Assembly (NCBI GenBank): GCA_905197435.1
Contig: CAJJYX010000020.1
Location: 1-27,347, forward strand
Length of the DNA: 27,347 nucleotides
Reading direction: 5' to 3'
Source of the DNA: an uncultured Bacteroides sp.
GTDB lineage: Bacteria > Bacteroidota > Bacteroidia > Bacteroidales > Bacteroidaceae
Every line of letters starts with the position of its first letter. Position 1 is the stretch's first letter. The translations under genes were made by a program, and so were the position numbers. Under the pieces are notes generated by a model. It was given only the letters and a program-made list of their open reading frames with translations, did no database searches and was not told the DNA's origin. Shown here in pieces: positions 1-7,982 of the stretch.

Positions 1-1499
1 CACTTACCCATGCCACGAGCCACAACAGCAGCGTGCGATGTCATGCCGCCACGTGCGGTCAGGATACCTTCGGCAACAGCCATACCTGCCAAATCTTCCG
101 GAGAAGTCTCGATACGCACCATCACCACCCGCTTGCCGGCTGCATGCCACTCGGCGGCATCATCGGCGAAGAATACGATTTGTCCTGTAGCGGCACCCGG
201 AGAAGCCGGAAGACCACGAGTCAGCACATGGGCTTGTTTCAAGGCAGACTTGTCAAATACGGGGTGAAGCAACTCATCCAATTTGTTGGGTTCACAGCGC
301 ATCAATGCAGTCTTTTCATCAATCATACCTTGATGAAGCAAGTCCATGGCAATCTTCACCATAGCGGCACCGGTACGCTTGCCGTTACGGGTCTGCAAGA
401 ACCAAAGCTTGCCTTCCTGTACTGTAAACTCCATATCCTGCATATCTCTATAGTGGTTTTCGAGTTTCGTTTGCAAAGCATCCAGTTCCTTATAGATTTC
501 CGGCATGGCCTCCTCCATGGAAGGATACTTGCCGGCACGTTCCTCTTCGCTTACACCGGCCAATTCAGCCCAACGTTGAGAGCCGATTTTTGTAATCTGT
601 TGCGGAGTACGTATACCGGCAACCACGTCTTCACCCTGTGCATTAATCAAATATTCACCATTGAAAAGGTCTTCACCGGTAGCAGCATCGCGGCTGAAGC
701 AGACACCCGTAGCAGAACCATCACCCATATTACCGAATACCATGGCCTGAACGCTTACAGCAGTACCCCATTCATCGGGAATTCCCTCCATCTTACGGTA
801 AAGGATGGCGCGTTCGTTCATCCAAGAGTTGAATACGGCACAGACAGCTCCCCACAATTGCTCGTATGCGCAAGTCGGGAAGTCTTTTCCGGTTTGTTCT
901 TTCACGGCAGCCTTGAACTTCTTCACGAGTTCCTTGAGGTCTTCCACTTCAAGTTCATTGTCCAGCTTCACGCCTTTAGCGTGTTTTACCTCTTCTATAA
1001 TAGCTTCAAACGGATCCACATCTTCCTTATTCACCGGCTTCATGCCCAAAACCACGTCACCATACATCTGCACGAAACGACGGTAAGAATCCCATGCAAA
1101 GCGTGCATTACCTGTCTTGCGTGTCAAGCCTTCTACCACTTCATCATTCAAGCCAAGGTTCAGGATGGTATCCATCATGCCCGGCATGGAAGCGCGTGCA
1201 CCTGAACGTACGGAAACCAGCAACGGATTCTCCACATCACCGAATTTGGAACGCATCAGTGTTTCCACATGAGCAATGGCTTGCTCAACTTCGTCCTTCA
1301 ACAGAGCAACGACTTTGTCCTGCCCCATTTCATAATATTCCGTACAAACTTCTGTCGTTATTGTGAAGCCCGGAGGAACCGGAACTCCTATCAGGTTCAT
1401 TTCTGCAAGGTTGGCACCTTTACCCCCCAAGAGGTTTCTCATATCGGCCTTTCCTTCTGCCTGACCGTTACCAAAGGTATAAACTCTTTTTTTGCCCAT
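1..1499 (-). CDS. ppdK: pyruvate, phosphate dikinase, N-terminal part (truncated by window edge)
   Basis: Interconverts pyruvate + ATP + Pi and phosphoenolpyruvate + AMP + PPi in the cytoplasm, at the glycolysis/gluconeogenesis node. The visible 499 residues start with [20 protein letters not shown] and carry the ATP-grasp nucleotide-binding region, including [14 protein letters not shown] and the [20 protein letters not shown] stretch typical of the family. Near the left edge is the swivelling phosphohistidine domain, [16 protein letters not shown], with the phosphorylated His at residue 489. The family is usually about 870-910 residues, so the C-terminal PEP/pyruvate barrel lies outside the window. 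The ATG at 1497-1499 is chosen because it gives the canonical N-terminus and sits behind a Bacteroides-type promoter. No frame break is seen. Identity is very secure. Confidence 0.97.
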   Translation of the reverse strand, partial: MGKKRVYTFGNGQAEGKADMRNLLGGKGANLAEMNLIGVPVPPGFTITTEVCTEYYEMGQDKVVALLKDEVEQAIAHVETLMRSKFGDVENPLLVSVRSGARASMPGMMDTILNLGLNDEVVEGLTRKTGNARFAWDSYRRFVQMYGDVVLGMKPVNKEDVDPFEAIIEEVKHAKGVKLDNELEVEDLKELVKKFKAAVKEQTGKDFPTCAYEQLWGAVCAVFNSWMNERAILYRKMEGIPDEWGTAVSVQAMVFGNMGDGSATGVCFSRDAATGEDLFNGEYLINAQGEDVVAGIRTPQQITKIGSQRWAELAGVSEEERAGKYPSMEEAMPEIYKELDALQTKLENHYRDMQDMEFTVQEGKLWFLQTRNGKRTGAAMVKIAMDLLHQGMIDEKTALMRCEPNKLDELLHPVFDKSALKQAHVLTRGLPASPGAATGQIVFFADDAAEWHAAGKRVVMVRIETSPEDLAGMAVAEGILTARGGMTSHAAVVARGMGK

Positions 1500-1544
1500 A
1501 ATATAAATTTAAAGTTTTTGATAGTGATTTTTCTTCTCTGTTCG

Positions 1545-1575
1545 CAAATCTAAGGATATTTCGCAGACTAGAAAA
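1545..1575 (-). promoter_or_regulatory. Bacteroides-type promoter of ppdK
   Basis: On the minus strand TAGATTTG (1545-1552) fits the Bacteroides -7 consensus TAnnTTTG. A TTTTC at 1571-1575 stands 18 bases upstream as a weak -33 element. The predicted start lies about 40 bases before the ppdK ATG. The assignment is by consensus only. Confidence 0.55.
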
Positions 1576-1666
1576 CTTTTTCCCTGAAAACTTTATGCTA
1601 AAATGCAATTTCGACATTGCAAAATTTAATATTCCACTTCATAGAGAGAAATCCCGAAAAAATGTC

Positions 1667-1674
1667 TATTTTTG
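1667..1674 (+). promoter_or_regulatory. -7 promoter element of rlmD
   Basis: TATTTTTG matches TAnnTTTG and stands 28 bases before the GTG start of the methyltransferase gene, in an AT-rich divergent spacer. I found no good -33 TTTG at the usual distance, so the call is moderate. Confidence 0.4.
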
Positions 1675-1702
1675 TCGAAGAAATTATTAGATTGGTGTAA
1701 AA

Positions 1703-3130
1703 GTGGCAAGAAAGAGAAAAGAACTTCCCCTACTGGAGAAGGTAACAATTACAGATGTGGCTGCCGAAGGAAAAGCCATCGCAAAAGTCAATGATTTGGT
1801 TATTTTCGTACCATATGTCGTCCCCGGCGATGTAGTTGACCTGCAAATTAAGAGAAAAAAGCATCATTATGCTGAAGCCGAAGCTGTGAAATTCCATGAA
1901 TATTCGGCAGTAAGAGCTATCCCGTTCTGCCAACATTATGGCGTATGCGGTGGTTGCAAATGGCAGGTTCTCCCCTATTCCGAACAAATCAAGTATAAGC
2001 AAAAGCAAGTGACGGACAACCTCACTCGCATCGGCAAAATAGAACTTCCGGAAATCTCTCCGATATTAGGTTCAGAAAAAACTCAATTCTACCGGAATAA
2101 ACTGGAGTACACTTTTTCCAACAAACGTTGGCTGACGGCAGAAGAGGTCCAACAGGATGTAGTGTACGAACAGATGAATGCCGTAGGCTTCCATATACCC
2201 AGCGCTTTCGACAAAGTGCTCGCCATAGAGAAATGCTGGCTTCAGGACGATATATCCAACCGCATCCGCAATGCAGTACGCGACTATGCCTATGAGCACA
2301 ACTACTCCTTCATCAACCTGCGTACACACGAAGGTATGCTACGCAACATGATTGTACGTACCTCCACCACCGGAGAGCTGATGGTTATCCTCATCTGCAA
2401 GATAGAGAAGGAAGAGGAAATGGTTCTGTTCAAGCAAATGCTGCAGTACATAGCAGATACATTCCCTGAAATCACTTCCTTGCTATACATCATCAATAAC
2501 AAGTGCAATGACACCATCACCGACCTCGAAGTATATACCTTCAAGGGAAAAGACCATATCTTCGAGGAGATGGAGGGATTGCGCTTCAAAATAGGTCCCA
2601 AATCTTTCTATCAAACCAATTCGGAGCAAGCTTATAATCTCTATAAAGTAGCACGCAGTTTTGCCGGTCTGACCGGCAACGAGCTTGTTTACGACCTTTA
2701 TACAGGTACGGGAACCATTGCAAATTTCGTATCCAAGCAAGCACGCCAGGTTATCGGAATAGAATATGTGCCCGAGGCCATTGAAGACGCCAAGGTCAAT
2801 GCCGAAATCAACGGAATAAAGAATACCCTATTCTTTGCCGGAGACATGAAAGATATGCTGACGCAGGACTTCATCAACCAATACGGACGCCCCGATGTCA
2901 TCATCACCGACCCTCCCCGTGCCGGAATGCACCCGGATGTAGTGAATGTCATCCTGTTTGCAGAACCCAAACGTATCGTATACGTCAGTTGCAACCCGGC
3001 TACACAAGCGCGCGACCTGCAACTGCTCGATGTAAAATATAAGGTGAAGGCCGTTCAGCCGGTAGACATGTTCCCGCATACCCACCATGTGGAGAATGTA
3101 GTACTTCTCGAATTGAGAGCCAATCACTAA
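1703..3130 (+). CDS. rlmD: 23S rRNA (uracil-C5)-methyltransferase, RlmD/RumA-like
   Basis: SAM-dependent m5U methyltransferase of the TrmA/RumA family, probably acting on 23S rRNA (the U1939-type position in E. coli). The 475-residue protein has an N-terminal TRAM-like RNA-binding domain (about 8-60). It has an Fe-S type cysteine cluster, C76, C82 and C85 in CQHYGVCGGCKWQ, with a probable fourth ligand in EKCWLQ. The SAM-binding motif is DLYTGTGTIANFVS, followed by TDPPRAGMHP and the nucleophilic cysteine in VSCNPATQARDL. The start is GTG at 1703; no in-frame ATG lies nearby and the TRAM domain begins directly after it. A pseudouridine synthase gene follows 32 bases downstream, so the two likely form an rRNA-modification operon. 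The exact uridine target is inferred. Confidence 0.93.
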   Translation: MARKRKELPLLEKVTITDVAAEGKAIAKVNDLVIFVPYVVPGDVVDLQIKRKKHHYAEAEAVKFHEYSAVRAIPFCQHYGVCGGCKWQVLPYSEQIKYKQKQVTDNLTRIGKIELPEISPILGSEKTQFYRNKLEYTFSNKRWLTAEEVQQDVVYEQMNAVGFHIPSAFDKVLAIEKCWLQDDISNRIRNAVRDYAYEHNYSFINLRTHEGMLRNMIVRTSTTGELMVILICKIEKEEEMVLFKQMLQYIADTFPEITSLLYIINNKCNDTITDLEVYTFKGKDHIFEEMEGLRFKIGPKSFYQTNSEQAYNLYKVARSFAGLTGNELVYDLYTGTGTIANFVSKQARQVIGIEYVPEAIEDAKVNAEINGIKNTLFFAGDMKDMLTQDFINQYGRPDVIITDPPRAGMHPDVVNVILFAEPKRIVYVSCNPATQARDLQLLDVKYKVKAVQPVDMFPHTHHVENVVLLELRANH

Positions 3131-3162
3131 TCACTAATCATTAACCGCTAACTACAGAAAAC

Positions 3163-4074
3163 GTGGCAAAAGAAAAAATCACAGCAAGGGCCCGCACGCA
3201 ATATACGGACTACATGGTAAAAGAACCGATGGAACTCATGGAGTTTCTGGCTGCCAAAATGCCGGATGCCAGCCGTACCAAGCTTAAATCATTGCTGAGC
3301 AAACGCATTATATATGTGGACAGTGTCATCACTACCCAATACAATTTTCCCCTGAAACCGGGTATGAAAGTGCAAATCAGCCGCGAGAAAGGCCGAAAGG
3401 AGTTCAACCATAAGCTGATAAAGATTGTATATGAGGATGCCTACATCATCGTGATAGAGAAAATGCAGGGACTGTTATCCGTCAACACTGACAGACAAAA
3501 GGAACGTACAGCCTACAACATCCTGAATGAATATGTACAGCGCTCAGGCAAGCAGCACCGTGTATACATCGTGCACCGTTTAGACCGTGACACCTCCGGC
3601 TTAATGATGTTTGCCAAAGACGAGAAGACCCAACATACACTGCGGGATAACTGGCACGACATTGTGACAGACCGACGATATGTGGCTGTAGTTGTCGGTG
3701 AAATGGAAAAAGACGCAGGGACGGTGGTTTCCTGGTTAACAGACCGTAAGCTGTATGTATATTCAAGCCCGACAGATGACGGAGGACAAGAATCCATTAC
3801 ACATTACCGTACCATCAAACGCGCCAATGGATATTCTCTCGTTGAACTGAATCTGGAAACAGGACGTAAAAACCAGATACGCGTGCACATGCAGGACTTG
3901 GGGCATCCCATTATCGGCGACGGGCGCTATGGACTGGAAGATGTAAATCCCATCGGACGCCTGGCCTTGCATGCTTTCAAACTCTGTTTCTATCATCCCG
4001 TCACGGGAGAGTTGATGCGGTTTGAGACACCTTATCCGGGAGAGTTTAAGAAACTGTTTCTGAAGAATAAGTAA
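3163..4074 (+). CDS. RluA-family RNA pseudouridine synthase
   Basis: Isomerises uridine to pseudouridine in rRNA or tRNA. The 303-residue protein has an S4-like RNA-binding domain (about 21-75) and then the RluA catalytic domain with HRLDRDTSGLMMFAKD, in which Asp141 is the catalytic aspartate. ETGRKNQIRVHMQDLGHPI and GDGRYG are the other conserved blocks. A GTG start at 3163 is used; the ATG at residue 18 would leave only a few residues before the S4 domain and is a weaker alternative. The gene follows the m5U methyltransferase on the same strand and ends directly before a strong terminator. RluC/RluD type versus another RluA paralogue cannot be settled here, so no symbol is given. Confidence 0.9.
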   Translation: MAKEKITARARTQYTDYMVKEPMELMEFLAAKMPDASRTKLKSLLSKRIIYVDSVITTQYNFPLKPGMKVQISREKGRKEFNHKLIKIVYEDAYIIVIEKMQGLLSVNTDRQKERTAYNILNEYVQRSGKQHRVYIVHRLDRDTSGLMMFAKDEKTQHTLRDNWHDIVTDRRYVAVVVGEMEKDAGTVVSWLTDRKLYVYSSPTDDGGQESITHYRTIKRANGYSLVELNLETGRKNQIRVHMQDLGHPIIGDGRYGLEDVNPIGRLALHAFKLCFYHPVTGELMRFETPYPGEFKKLFLKNK

Positions 4075-4118
4075 AAATGAAAGGCGGAACCAATCAGATG
4101 TTCCGCCTTTCATTTTTT
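4075..4118 (+). terminator. strong rho-independent terminator, likely bidirectional
   Basis: A perfect 16-bp stem pairs 4075-4090 with 4100-4115 around a 9-base loop, beginning at the stop codon of the pseudouridine synthase gene and ending in six T. On the minus strand the same stem is followed by five T, so it can also stop transcription of the lipoprotein gene arriving from the other side. Confidence 0.9.
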
Positions 4119-4120
4119 AG

Positions 4121-4531
4121 TCAATAAGCATATAATGTAACAGGCCCATCCCTAAAACCGTTCACATATAGTATTCCACTCAGCTCGCCGCCTGAAATAT
4201 AAACATCATATATCTCAATCATAGGATAGTCATTACCATAGTCCAAGGAAAGTATCCCGTCATTTATCATCCAGCGAAAGGGCAATGAAGAGACAATATG
4301 ATCAGAATCATCGAAATAGCACTGCTCATCTGTACCGAAACCATTTACATCAAATAGCAGCCCGCTTTCCAAAGGTTCTCCATCCCAGTCTGAGAAGCCT
4401 AAATCACCGGCCCATCCATATCTGAGCAAACGATCGAAGATTGTCTCGTCATCTTGTTCGCACGAGGAAAATACCACCATGCTTAAACATAGCAGGAGCA
4501 GAACTTTTGTGTATCTCATCATATTATTCAT
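4121..4531 (-). CDS. small predicted surface lipoprotein, function unknown
   Basis: I do not recognise the family. From the ATG at 4531 the protein is 136 residues. It has a short basic N-terminus, a hydrophobic stretch (about 9-21) and a lipobox ending SSC, so Cys24 is the predicted lipidated residue. The mature protein begins CEQDDE, an acidic stretch right after the cysteine like the export signal that sends Bacteroidota lipoproteins to the cell surface. The remainder is rich in aromatic, Gly and Asp residues and looks beta-stranded, e.g. GWAGDLGFSDWDG and GFGTDEQCYFDD. A longer reading from 4624 is rejected because it would place the signal peptide inside the protein, overlap the neighbouring transporter gene and span the promoter at 4551-4558. 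ATGs at residues 4 and 5 are alternative starts. Confidence 0.75.
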   Translation of the reverse strand: MNNMMRYTKVLLLLCLSMVVFSSCEQDDETIFDRLLRYGWAGDLGFSDWDGEPLESGLLFDVNGFGTDEQCYFDDSDHIVSSLPFRWMINDGILSLDYGNDYPMIEIYDVYISGGELSGILYVNGFRDGPVTLYAY

Positions 4532-4550
4532 AAACTGTATTTTAGCCGGA

Positions 4551-4558
4551 CAAACATA
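4551..4558 (-). promoter_or_regulatory. -7 promoter element of the lipoprotein gene
   Basis: On the minus strand TATGTTTG matches TAnnTTTG and lies 20 bases before the chosen ATG, giving a very short leader. It falls in the 46-base gap after the MFS gene, so the lipoprotein can be transcribed separately. No clear -33 element is visible. Confidence 0.45.
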
Positions 4559-4577
4559 CGGAAAAAAAATGAAACGC

Positions 4578-5720
4578 TTAATACTTCCCCTGAAATTTCT
4601 TGTAGAAGACAAGGAATAGAACAAACCCCGTCAATGCAAACGGCACACCGGCCAATGCCGGATAACGGTATCCGCCACTCAAAGCAAGGCCACCGGTATA
4701 AGCTCCGATAGCATTCCCCAGATTAAATGCCATCTGCACGCAAGCGCCCCCCAGCATTTCTCCTCCAGGAGCGACACGAATCATCAGCACCTGCTCCGGA
4801 CTGGAGACTGCAAACAAACCTGCCGTACAAAGTGTCATCAATATTGCAGAGCACCAAGGATTGGGTGAAAGGAAAAATATCAATAGCAAAACAAGACATA
4901 TCATCCCTTGCACCACCGTCCCCACTTTTCCCGGAGTATATCGGTCGGACATACGTCCGCTGACCAAATTACCGACAACCATTCCGAATCCCGCCAGCAC
5001 CATCAGTGCCGTAATACTCTCTGCACTAAAACCGGAAACCTGAGTCAGTAGCGGAGTAATGTAGCTATACCAGCAGAACACACCGCCATTGCCCAAAGTG
5101 GTAGCTCCCAATATGAGCCACGGTGCCGGCTTCTTCAGAAAATGGAACTGCCCTTTGAACCCTGTATCCTTCAGCCCTTCGACAGACGGCACCCAACGCC
5201 ATATATAATAAAGTGTAACCAGTCCCCAACAAGCAACCAACAAAAAAGTGACACGCCAAGAAATCATATGGCTCAAAGAAGTGCCCAACGGCACACCGAA
5301 TAAATTGGCCACAGTCATTCCTGCTATCATAATTGAAACCGCCTCCGAGCTTTTTCCCTTATCAGCAAGTTTCCCTGCCACAATGGAGGCCACCCCAAAA
5401 TAAGCGCCATGGGGAAGTCCGGAAACAAAACGCCCCAACAGCAAGACCCAATAATTGGGCGCCATAGACGCACTGATATTTCCAACAATCATCAACGTCA
5501 TCAAAACCAGTAGAATTTGCTTCAAAGGACGTTTGCGAGCCAGAAGCAACATGGGTGCACCAGAACAGACGCCCAACGCATACGCAGAAATAAAATGACC
5601 GGCCACGGGAATACTGATGTCCAAATCCGTAGCCACATAGGGCAAAATGCCCATCATTGTAAATTCGGCAATTCCCAAGCCCAACGTACCGAATGCCAAT
5701 GCAATAAGACTCTTCTTCAT
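4578..5720 (-). CDS. MFS transporter, AraJ/DHA1-like efflux family
   Basis: A 380-residue inner-membrane protein with about 12 hydrophobic segments and no soluble domains, the usual length of the DHA1 drug/sugar efflux subfamily. It starts with MKKSLIALAFGTLGLGIAEF, typical of AraJ/YdeA-like members. The segment LGRFVSGLPHGAYFGVAS and the GVPLG and SWRVTF blocks match this subfamily around TM4-TM6. A second-half loop motif, SGRMSDRYTPGKVG, marks the repeat of the MFS fold. The substrate cannot be told from sequence; export of sugars, nucleosides or toxic compounds are all possible. It has its own upstream promoter and lies after the terminator of the epimerase unit, so it is probably independently expressed. 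Confidence 0.88.
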   Translation of the reverse strand: MKKSLIALAFGTLGLGIAEFTMMGILPYVATDLDISIPVAGHFISAYALGVCSGAPMLLLARKRPLKQILLVLMTLMIVGNISASMAPNYWVLLLGRFVSGLPHGAYFGVASIVAGKLADKGKSSEAVSIMIAGMTVANLFGVPLGTSLSHMISWRVTFLLVACWGLVTLYYIWRWVPSVEGLKDTGFKGQFHFLKKPAPWLILGATTLGNGGVFCWYSYITPLLTQVSGFSAESITALMVLAGFGMVVGNLVSGRMSDRYTPGKVGTVVQGMICLVLLLIFFLSPNPWCSAILMTLCTAGLFAVSSPEQVLMIRVAPGGEMLGGACVQMAFNLGNAIGAYTGGLALSGGYRYPALAGVPFALTGFVLFLVFYKKFQGKY

Positions 5721-5762
5721 ACCTTTTAAAAAACAACCAATAAACTATCTTTTTACCTGCTG

Positions 5763-5790
5763 CAAAGATAGCCACATTGCATTCTCCAAA
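5763..5790 (-). promoter_or_regulatory. Bacteroides-type promoter of the MFS gene
   Basis: Minus-strand TATCTTTG (5763-5770) fits the -7 consensus exactly and TTTG (5787-5790) lies 16 bases upstream, somewhat short of the usual 19-21. It is placed between the terminator of the preceding unit and the MFS start codon. Confidence 0.55.
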
Positions 5791-5791
5791 G

Positions 5792-5822
5792 AAAAAGGAT
5801 ACCGAATTATTTTCAGTATCCT
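5792..5822 (-). terminator. rho-independent terminator after the aldose epimerase gene
   Basis: On the minus strand an 11-bp stem (5812-5822 with 5796-5806, one G-T pair) closes a 5-base AATAA loop and runs into TTTTT. It lies 10 bases past the stop of the epimerase gene and separates it from the MFS gene. Confidence 0.8.
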
Positions 5823-5832
5823 CCTTCATTTT

Positions 5833-6702
5833 TTATCTTATATCAATTGTATATCCACCTTTAAAGACTTCTCCCGATGCCAAATGCTGCATCCACTCCT
5901 TATCCTTATATTCGCCTTGATAATACGCACGGTCACCACGCCCGTACCACGGTTCGATACAGACAAACGGAGCATTCTTGCCCGGAGGCGACCATAATCC
6001 CACAAGCGGAGTGTCGAAGCACAGGCTCAGATAAGGCTTCTTCTCCTTATCATATAATGTGACTTCTTTCACTTGGCTGTTTTCCATAATCAAGGCATCT
6101 TTATCAAAGGTATGCGTGTCCAAAGGCAGCAGGCCGTCCACCAGTTCAAGTGGATATTCCTTGTCCGGATTGGCACAGCCCTTTTCGGAGATAAGGATGT
6201 AGCGCAAACCTTCCGTCTTATCAAACCCGAAGTACCCCCGGTCTGTTGTCTCCGCATCATAGTCCGGATAATAGAAGGCGGGATGTGCTCCTATCTGGAA
6301 GTGCATTTCCCGTGTTCCTGTATTGATGACTTTCCAAAGCACTTCAATCTTCTTTCCGTCTATCCGGTAACCTATCTCAAGGCAGAAAGGGAAAGGGTAT
6401 TTCTGATGCGCTTCCTCGTTATCTACCAATCGATAATACACTTCATTCTCCCGCTCAAGTATTAATTCAAAATCCATGTCACGGGCAAAACCGTGTTGCG
6501 TCAATGTGTAGGAATTACCTTCATGGCGGTATTTATTCTCCCAAACACTGCCCACAATAGGGAAAAGCACCGGAGAATGCCGTTTCCAGAAAGCGGGGTC
6601 AGCTTGCCACAGGTATTCTTTCCCATTACACCAGATGCTGCATAACTCAGCTCCGTGCGGAGAAACTTTGATTGTCAATTCAGAATTAGAAAGAGTTTTC
6701 AT
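5833..6702 (-). CDS. aldose 1-epimerase family protein, LacX-like
   Basis: Predicted mutarotase-fold enzyme interconverting alpha and beta anomers of an aldose or a phosphorylated sugar in the cytoplasm. The 289-residue product contains QHGFARDMDFEL, GAHPAFYYPD and CIEPWYGRGD. These hold the two conserved histidines and the glutamate that act as acid and base in GalM-type enzymes, in the arrangement of the LacX branch. The ATG at 6702 gives the natural MKTLSNSELTIKV beginning; a GTG at 6714 would add four residues. It follows a PAS-domain gene by 16 bases and ends before a terminator, so the two are likely co-transcribed. The true substrate is unknown. Confidence 0.9.
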   Translation of the reverse strand: MKTLSNSELTIKVSPHGAELCSIWCNGKEYLWQADPAFWKRHSPVLFPIVGSVWENKYRHEGNSYTLTQHGFARDMDFELILERENEVYYRLVDNEEAHQKYPFPFCLEIGYRIDGKKIEVLWKVINTGTREMHFQIGAHPAFYYPDYDAETTDRGYFGFDKTEGLRYILISEKGCANPDKEYPLELVDGLLPLDTHTFDKDALIMENSQVKEVTLYDKEKKPYLSLCFDTPLVGLWSPPGKNAPFVCIEPWYGRGDRAYYQGEYKDKEWMQHLASGEVFKGGYTIDIR

Positions 6703-6718
6703 ATCATATATCACTTTG

Positions 6719-7048
6719 TTATTTTCTCACATAGTGCGGCATCTCTCCGGGTATCTCCATCGAAATCTCCACCAGCCCGCAGACAACGCCGTCCTGCTTC
6801 CATGCTGTCTGATAAATCATTTTCCTGATGCCGTTCTTCTCGATGGTGTAGGCATTCACTCCTCCCGTTTCCAGCAGTTCGCGTATCTTGGCTTGCGACT
6901 GAGGATTGTGACAGTCGAAGAGGTTCTTGCCTATCAGGTCACCGTGCTTGGCAAACGTACGGCATGCCTTTTCGTTCATATATAGGATGACTCCTTTTGT
7001 GTCGCATACGGTTACGGCACAGTTCATTTCATTGGCCCATTCGTACAT
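6719..7048 (-). CDS. single-domain PAS protein
   Basis: A 109-residue protein that is essentially one PAS domain, with no kinase, GGDEF or DNA-binding partner attached. Core PAS features are visible: MNCAVTVCDTKGVILYMNEK, then a helix and loop GDLIGKNLFDCHNPQSQ, then strands ending CGLVEISMEIP. The DCHNPQS stretch resembles the Cys-His-Pro motif in some cofactor-binding PAS domains, so it could sense a ligand, metal or redox state; this is inference. The ATG at 7048 has an AGGAAATT stretch in front. The longer reading from 7105 is rejected because it spans a good promoter -7 element. The aldose epimerase follows closely, but a functional link is only suggested by position. Confidence 0.82.
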   Translation of the reverse strand: MYEWANEMNCAVTVCDTKGVILYMNEKACRTFAKHGDLIGKNLFDCHNPQSQAKIRELLETGGVNAYTIEKNGIRKMIYQTAWKQDGVVCGLVEISMEIPGEMPHYVRK

Positions 7049-7084
7049 AATTTCCTTTTTTTTCGTCAATAGAGTTTCACTTGC

Positions 7085-7092
7085 CAAAGATA
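7085..7092 (-). promoter_or_regulatory. -7 promoter element of the PAS-epimerase unit
   Basis: Minus-strand TATCTTTG is an exact match to TAnnTTTG, 36 bases before the chosen PAS start codon. Its presence inside the longer possible reading frame argues for the shorter protein. Confidence 0.55.
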
Positions 7093-7190
7093 GCGTTTTT
7101 TCCAATCAAACACTTGGCTTTTCCGCCCAAACCTATAACAAAAAACTTCCAAACCATTAACAGAATACTTCCCAACTATTAGACTTAAAC

Positions 7191-7222
7191 TTTGTAAGTA
7201 TCAGGAATAAATTTTATCTTCG
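7191..7222 (+). promoter_or_regulatory. promoter of the HU-like/sbcD/sbcC operon
   Basis: TTTG at 7191-7194 and TATCTTCG at 7215-7222 (one change from TAnnTTTG) are separated by 20 bases, the spacing expected for Bacteroides sigma factor promoters. Transcription should start near 7228, inside the palindrome described next, leaving a leader of about 115 bases before the first start codon. Confidence 0.65.
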
Positions 7223-7224
7223 CA

Positions 7225-7308
7225 CTTGGAACGTCCGTTCCAAGCTTTGGGACAGACATCCGCAACGTTGGAACACATATCCACACGCTTGGAACAAACT
7301 TTCTAAAT
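7225..7308 (+). repeat. four 21-bp phased TTGGAAC repeats, the first a perfect palindrome
   Basis: Four elements begin at 7225 (CTTGGAACG), 7246 (TTTGGGACA), 7267 (GTTGGAACA) and 7288 (CTTGGAACA), each exactly 21 bases after the last. The first 21-mer is a perfect inverted repeat, 7225-7233 against 7236-7244 around TC. The second and third keep a degenerate TCC in the right half, as if they were decayed palindromes. A period of 21 is two helical turns, so all copies face the same side of the DNA. The array covers the predicted transcription start and leader of the following operon, which suggests an operator for a cooperative DNA-binding protein. The binding protein is unknown. Confidence 0.8.
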
Positions 7309-7343
7309 GCCTATTATCAACCATTTGAAGAGCCCCTACCATC

Positions 7344-7982
7344 ATGGCAGAATATAACATGCAGGAACTGAACCTGCCCAACGAGGAAGGCAAACGCATC
7401 CTTTATCCACGTATGAAGCTGTACGGACAAGTAGACTTGGAAACCATTGCCGACAAAGTGTCATACGCATCGTCTTTCACCAAGGGAGACATCGTAGGGC
7501 TGATGCAAGCCGTCACCGACGAAATAGCCTACCAAATGAGCCAAGGCCACTCCGTGAAAATAGACAAATTAGGGGTCTTCACTCCCGCCCTGGGATTGAT
7601 GAGAGACCGTGAGCGGGAAAGCGGTGAAGAAGGTGATGCCAAACGGAATGCAGCAAGTATCTGCCTGAAAGATATTCATTTCAAGGTAGACAAGGAGCTG
7701 CTGCACAATACAGCCCGTCAGTGCCATCTGAAGCGCTCCACCGAAAAGTTCCGGCAATCATCGCAGATGTTCTCCCCGCAAGAACGGCTGGAACGAGCCC
7801 AAAAATACTTGAAGCAGAACGTATTCATGACCCTGGCGGATTACTGCCGTCTGACCGGACTCCTGAAAAGCAGTGCCTCGCGCGAACTGAAAGAATGGCT
7901 GGCACAACCGGAAACCGGCCTTGACTATAAAGGCAGGGGAACACACAAGATATATATCCTCAGAAAAAACAACCCGCAATGA
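7344..7982 (+). CDS. HU-related DNA-binding protein with C-terminal helix-turn-helix-like domain
   Basis: A 212-residue predicted DNA-binding protein. Residues about 15-125 resemble the HU-related histone-like proteins of Bacteroides: RMKLYGQVDLETIADKV, then DIVGLMQAVTDEIAYQMSQG and VKIDKLGVFTPALGL, the last matching the HU GFG/GxF core. A basic linker follows, then a second domain (about 143-212) with ALADYCRL-type helix content (LADYCRLTGLLKSSASRELK) and a strand-like GRGTHKIYILRK end, which looks like a winged helix. Ordinary HU proteins of this group lack that tail. The stop overlaps the sbcD start as ATGA, so translation is coupled and a role alongside SbcCD or as its regulator is likely. 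The phased repeats upstream could be its own binding sites; this is inference. Confidence 0.82.
   Translation: MAEYNMQELNLPNEEGKRILYPRMKLYGQVDLETIADKVSYASSFTKGDIVGLMQAVTDEIAYQMSQGHSVKIDKLGVFTPALGLMRDRERESGEEGDAKRNAASICLKDIHFKVDKELLHNTARQCHLKRSTEKFRQSSQMFSPQERLERAQKYLKQNVFMTLADYCRLTGLLKSSASRELKEWLAQPETGLDYKGRGTHKIYILRKNNPQ

Noticed and set aside
33..1205. 390-codon plus-strand open frame
   Set aside because: It is antisense to pyruvate, phosphate dikinase, whose minus-strand reading has clear family motifs throughout; the plus-strand product has no domain.
4121..4624. Longer 167-residue form of the lipoprotein
   Set aside because: It would bury the signal peptide 31 residues in, overlap the transporter gene and span the -7 element at 4551-4558.
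6719..7105. Longer 128-residue form of the PAS protein
   Set aside because: The extra N-terminus spans an exact -7 element, and the ATG at 7048 has a ribosome-site-like sequence in front.
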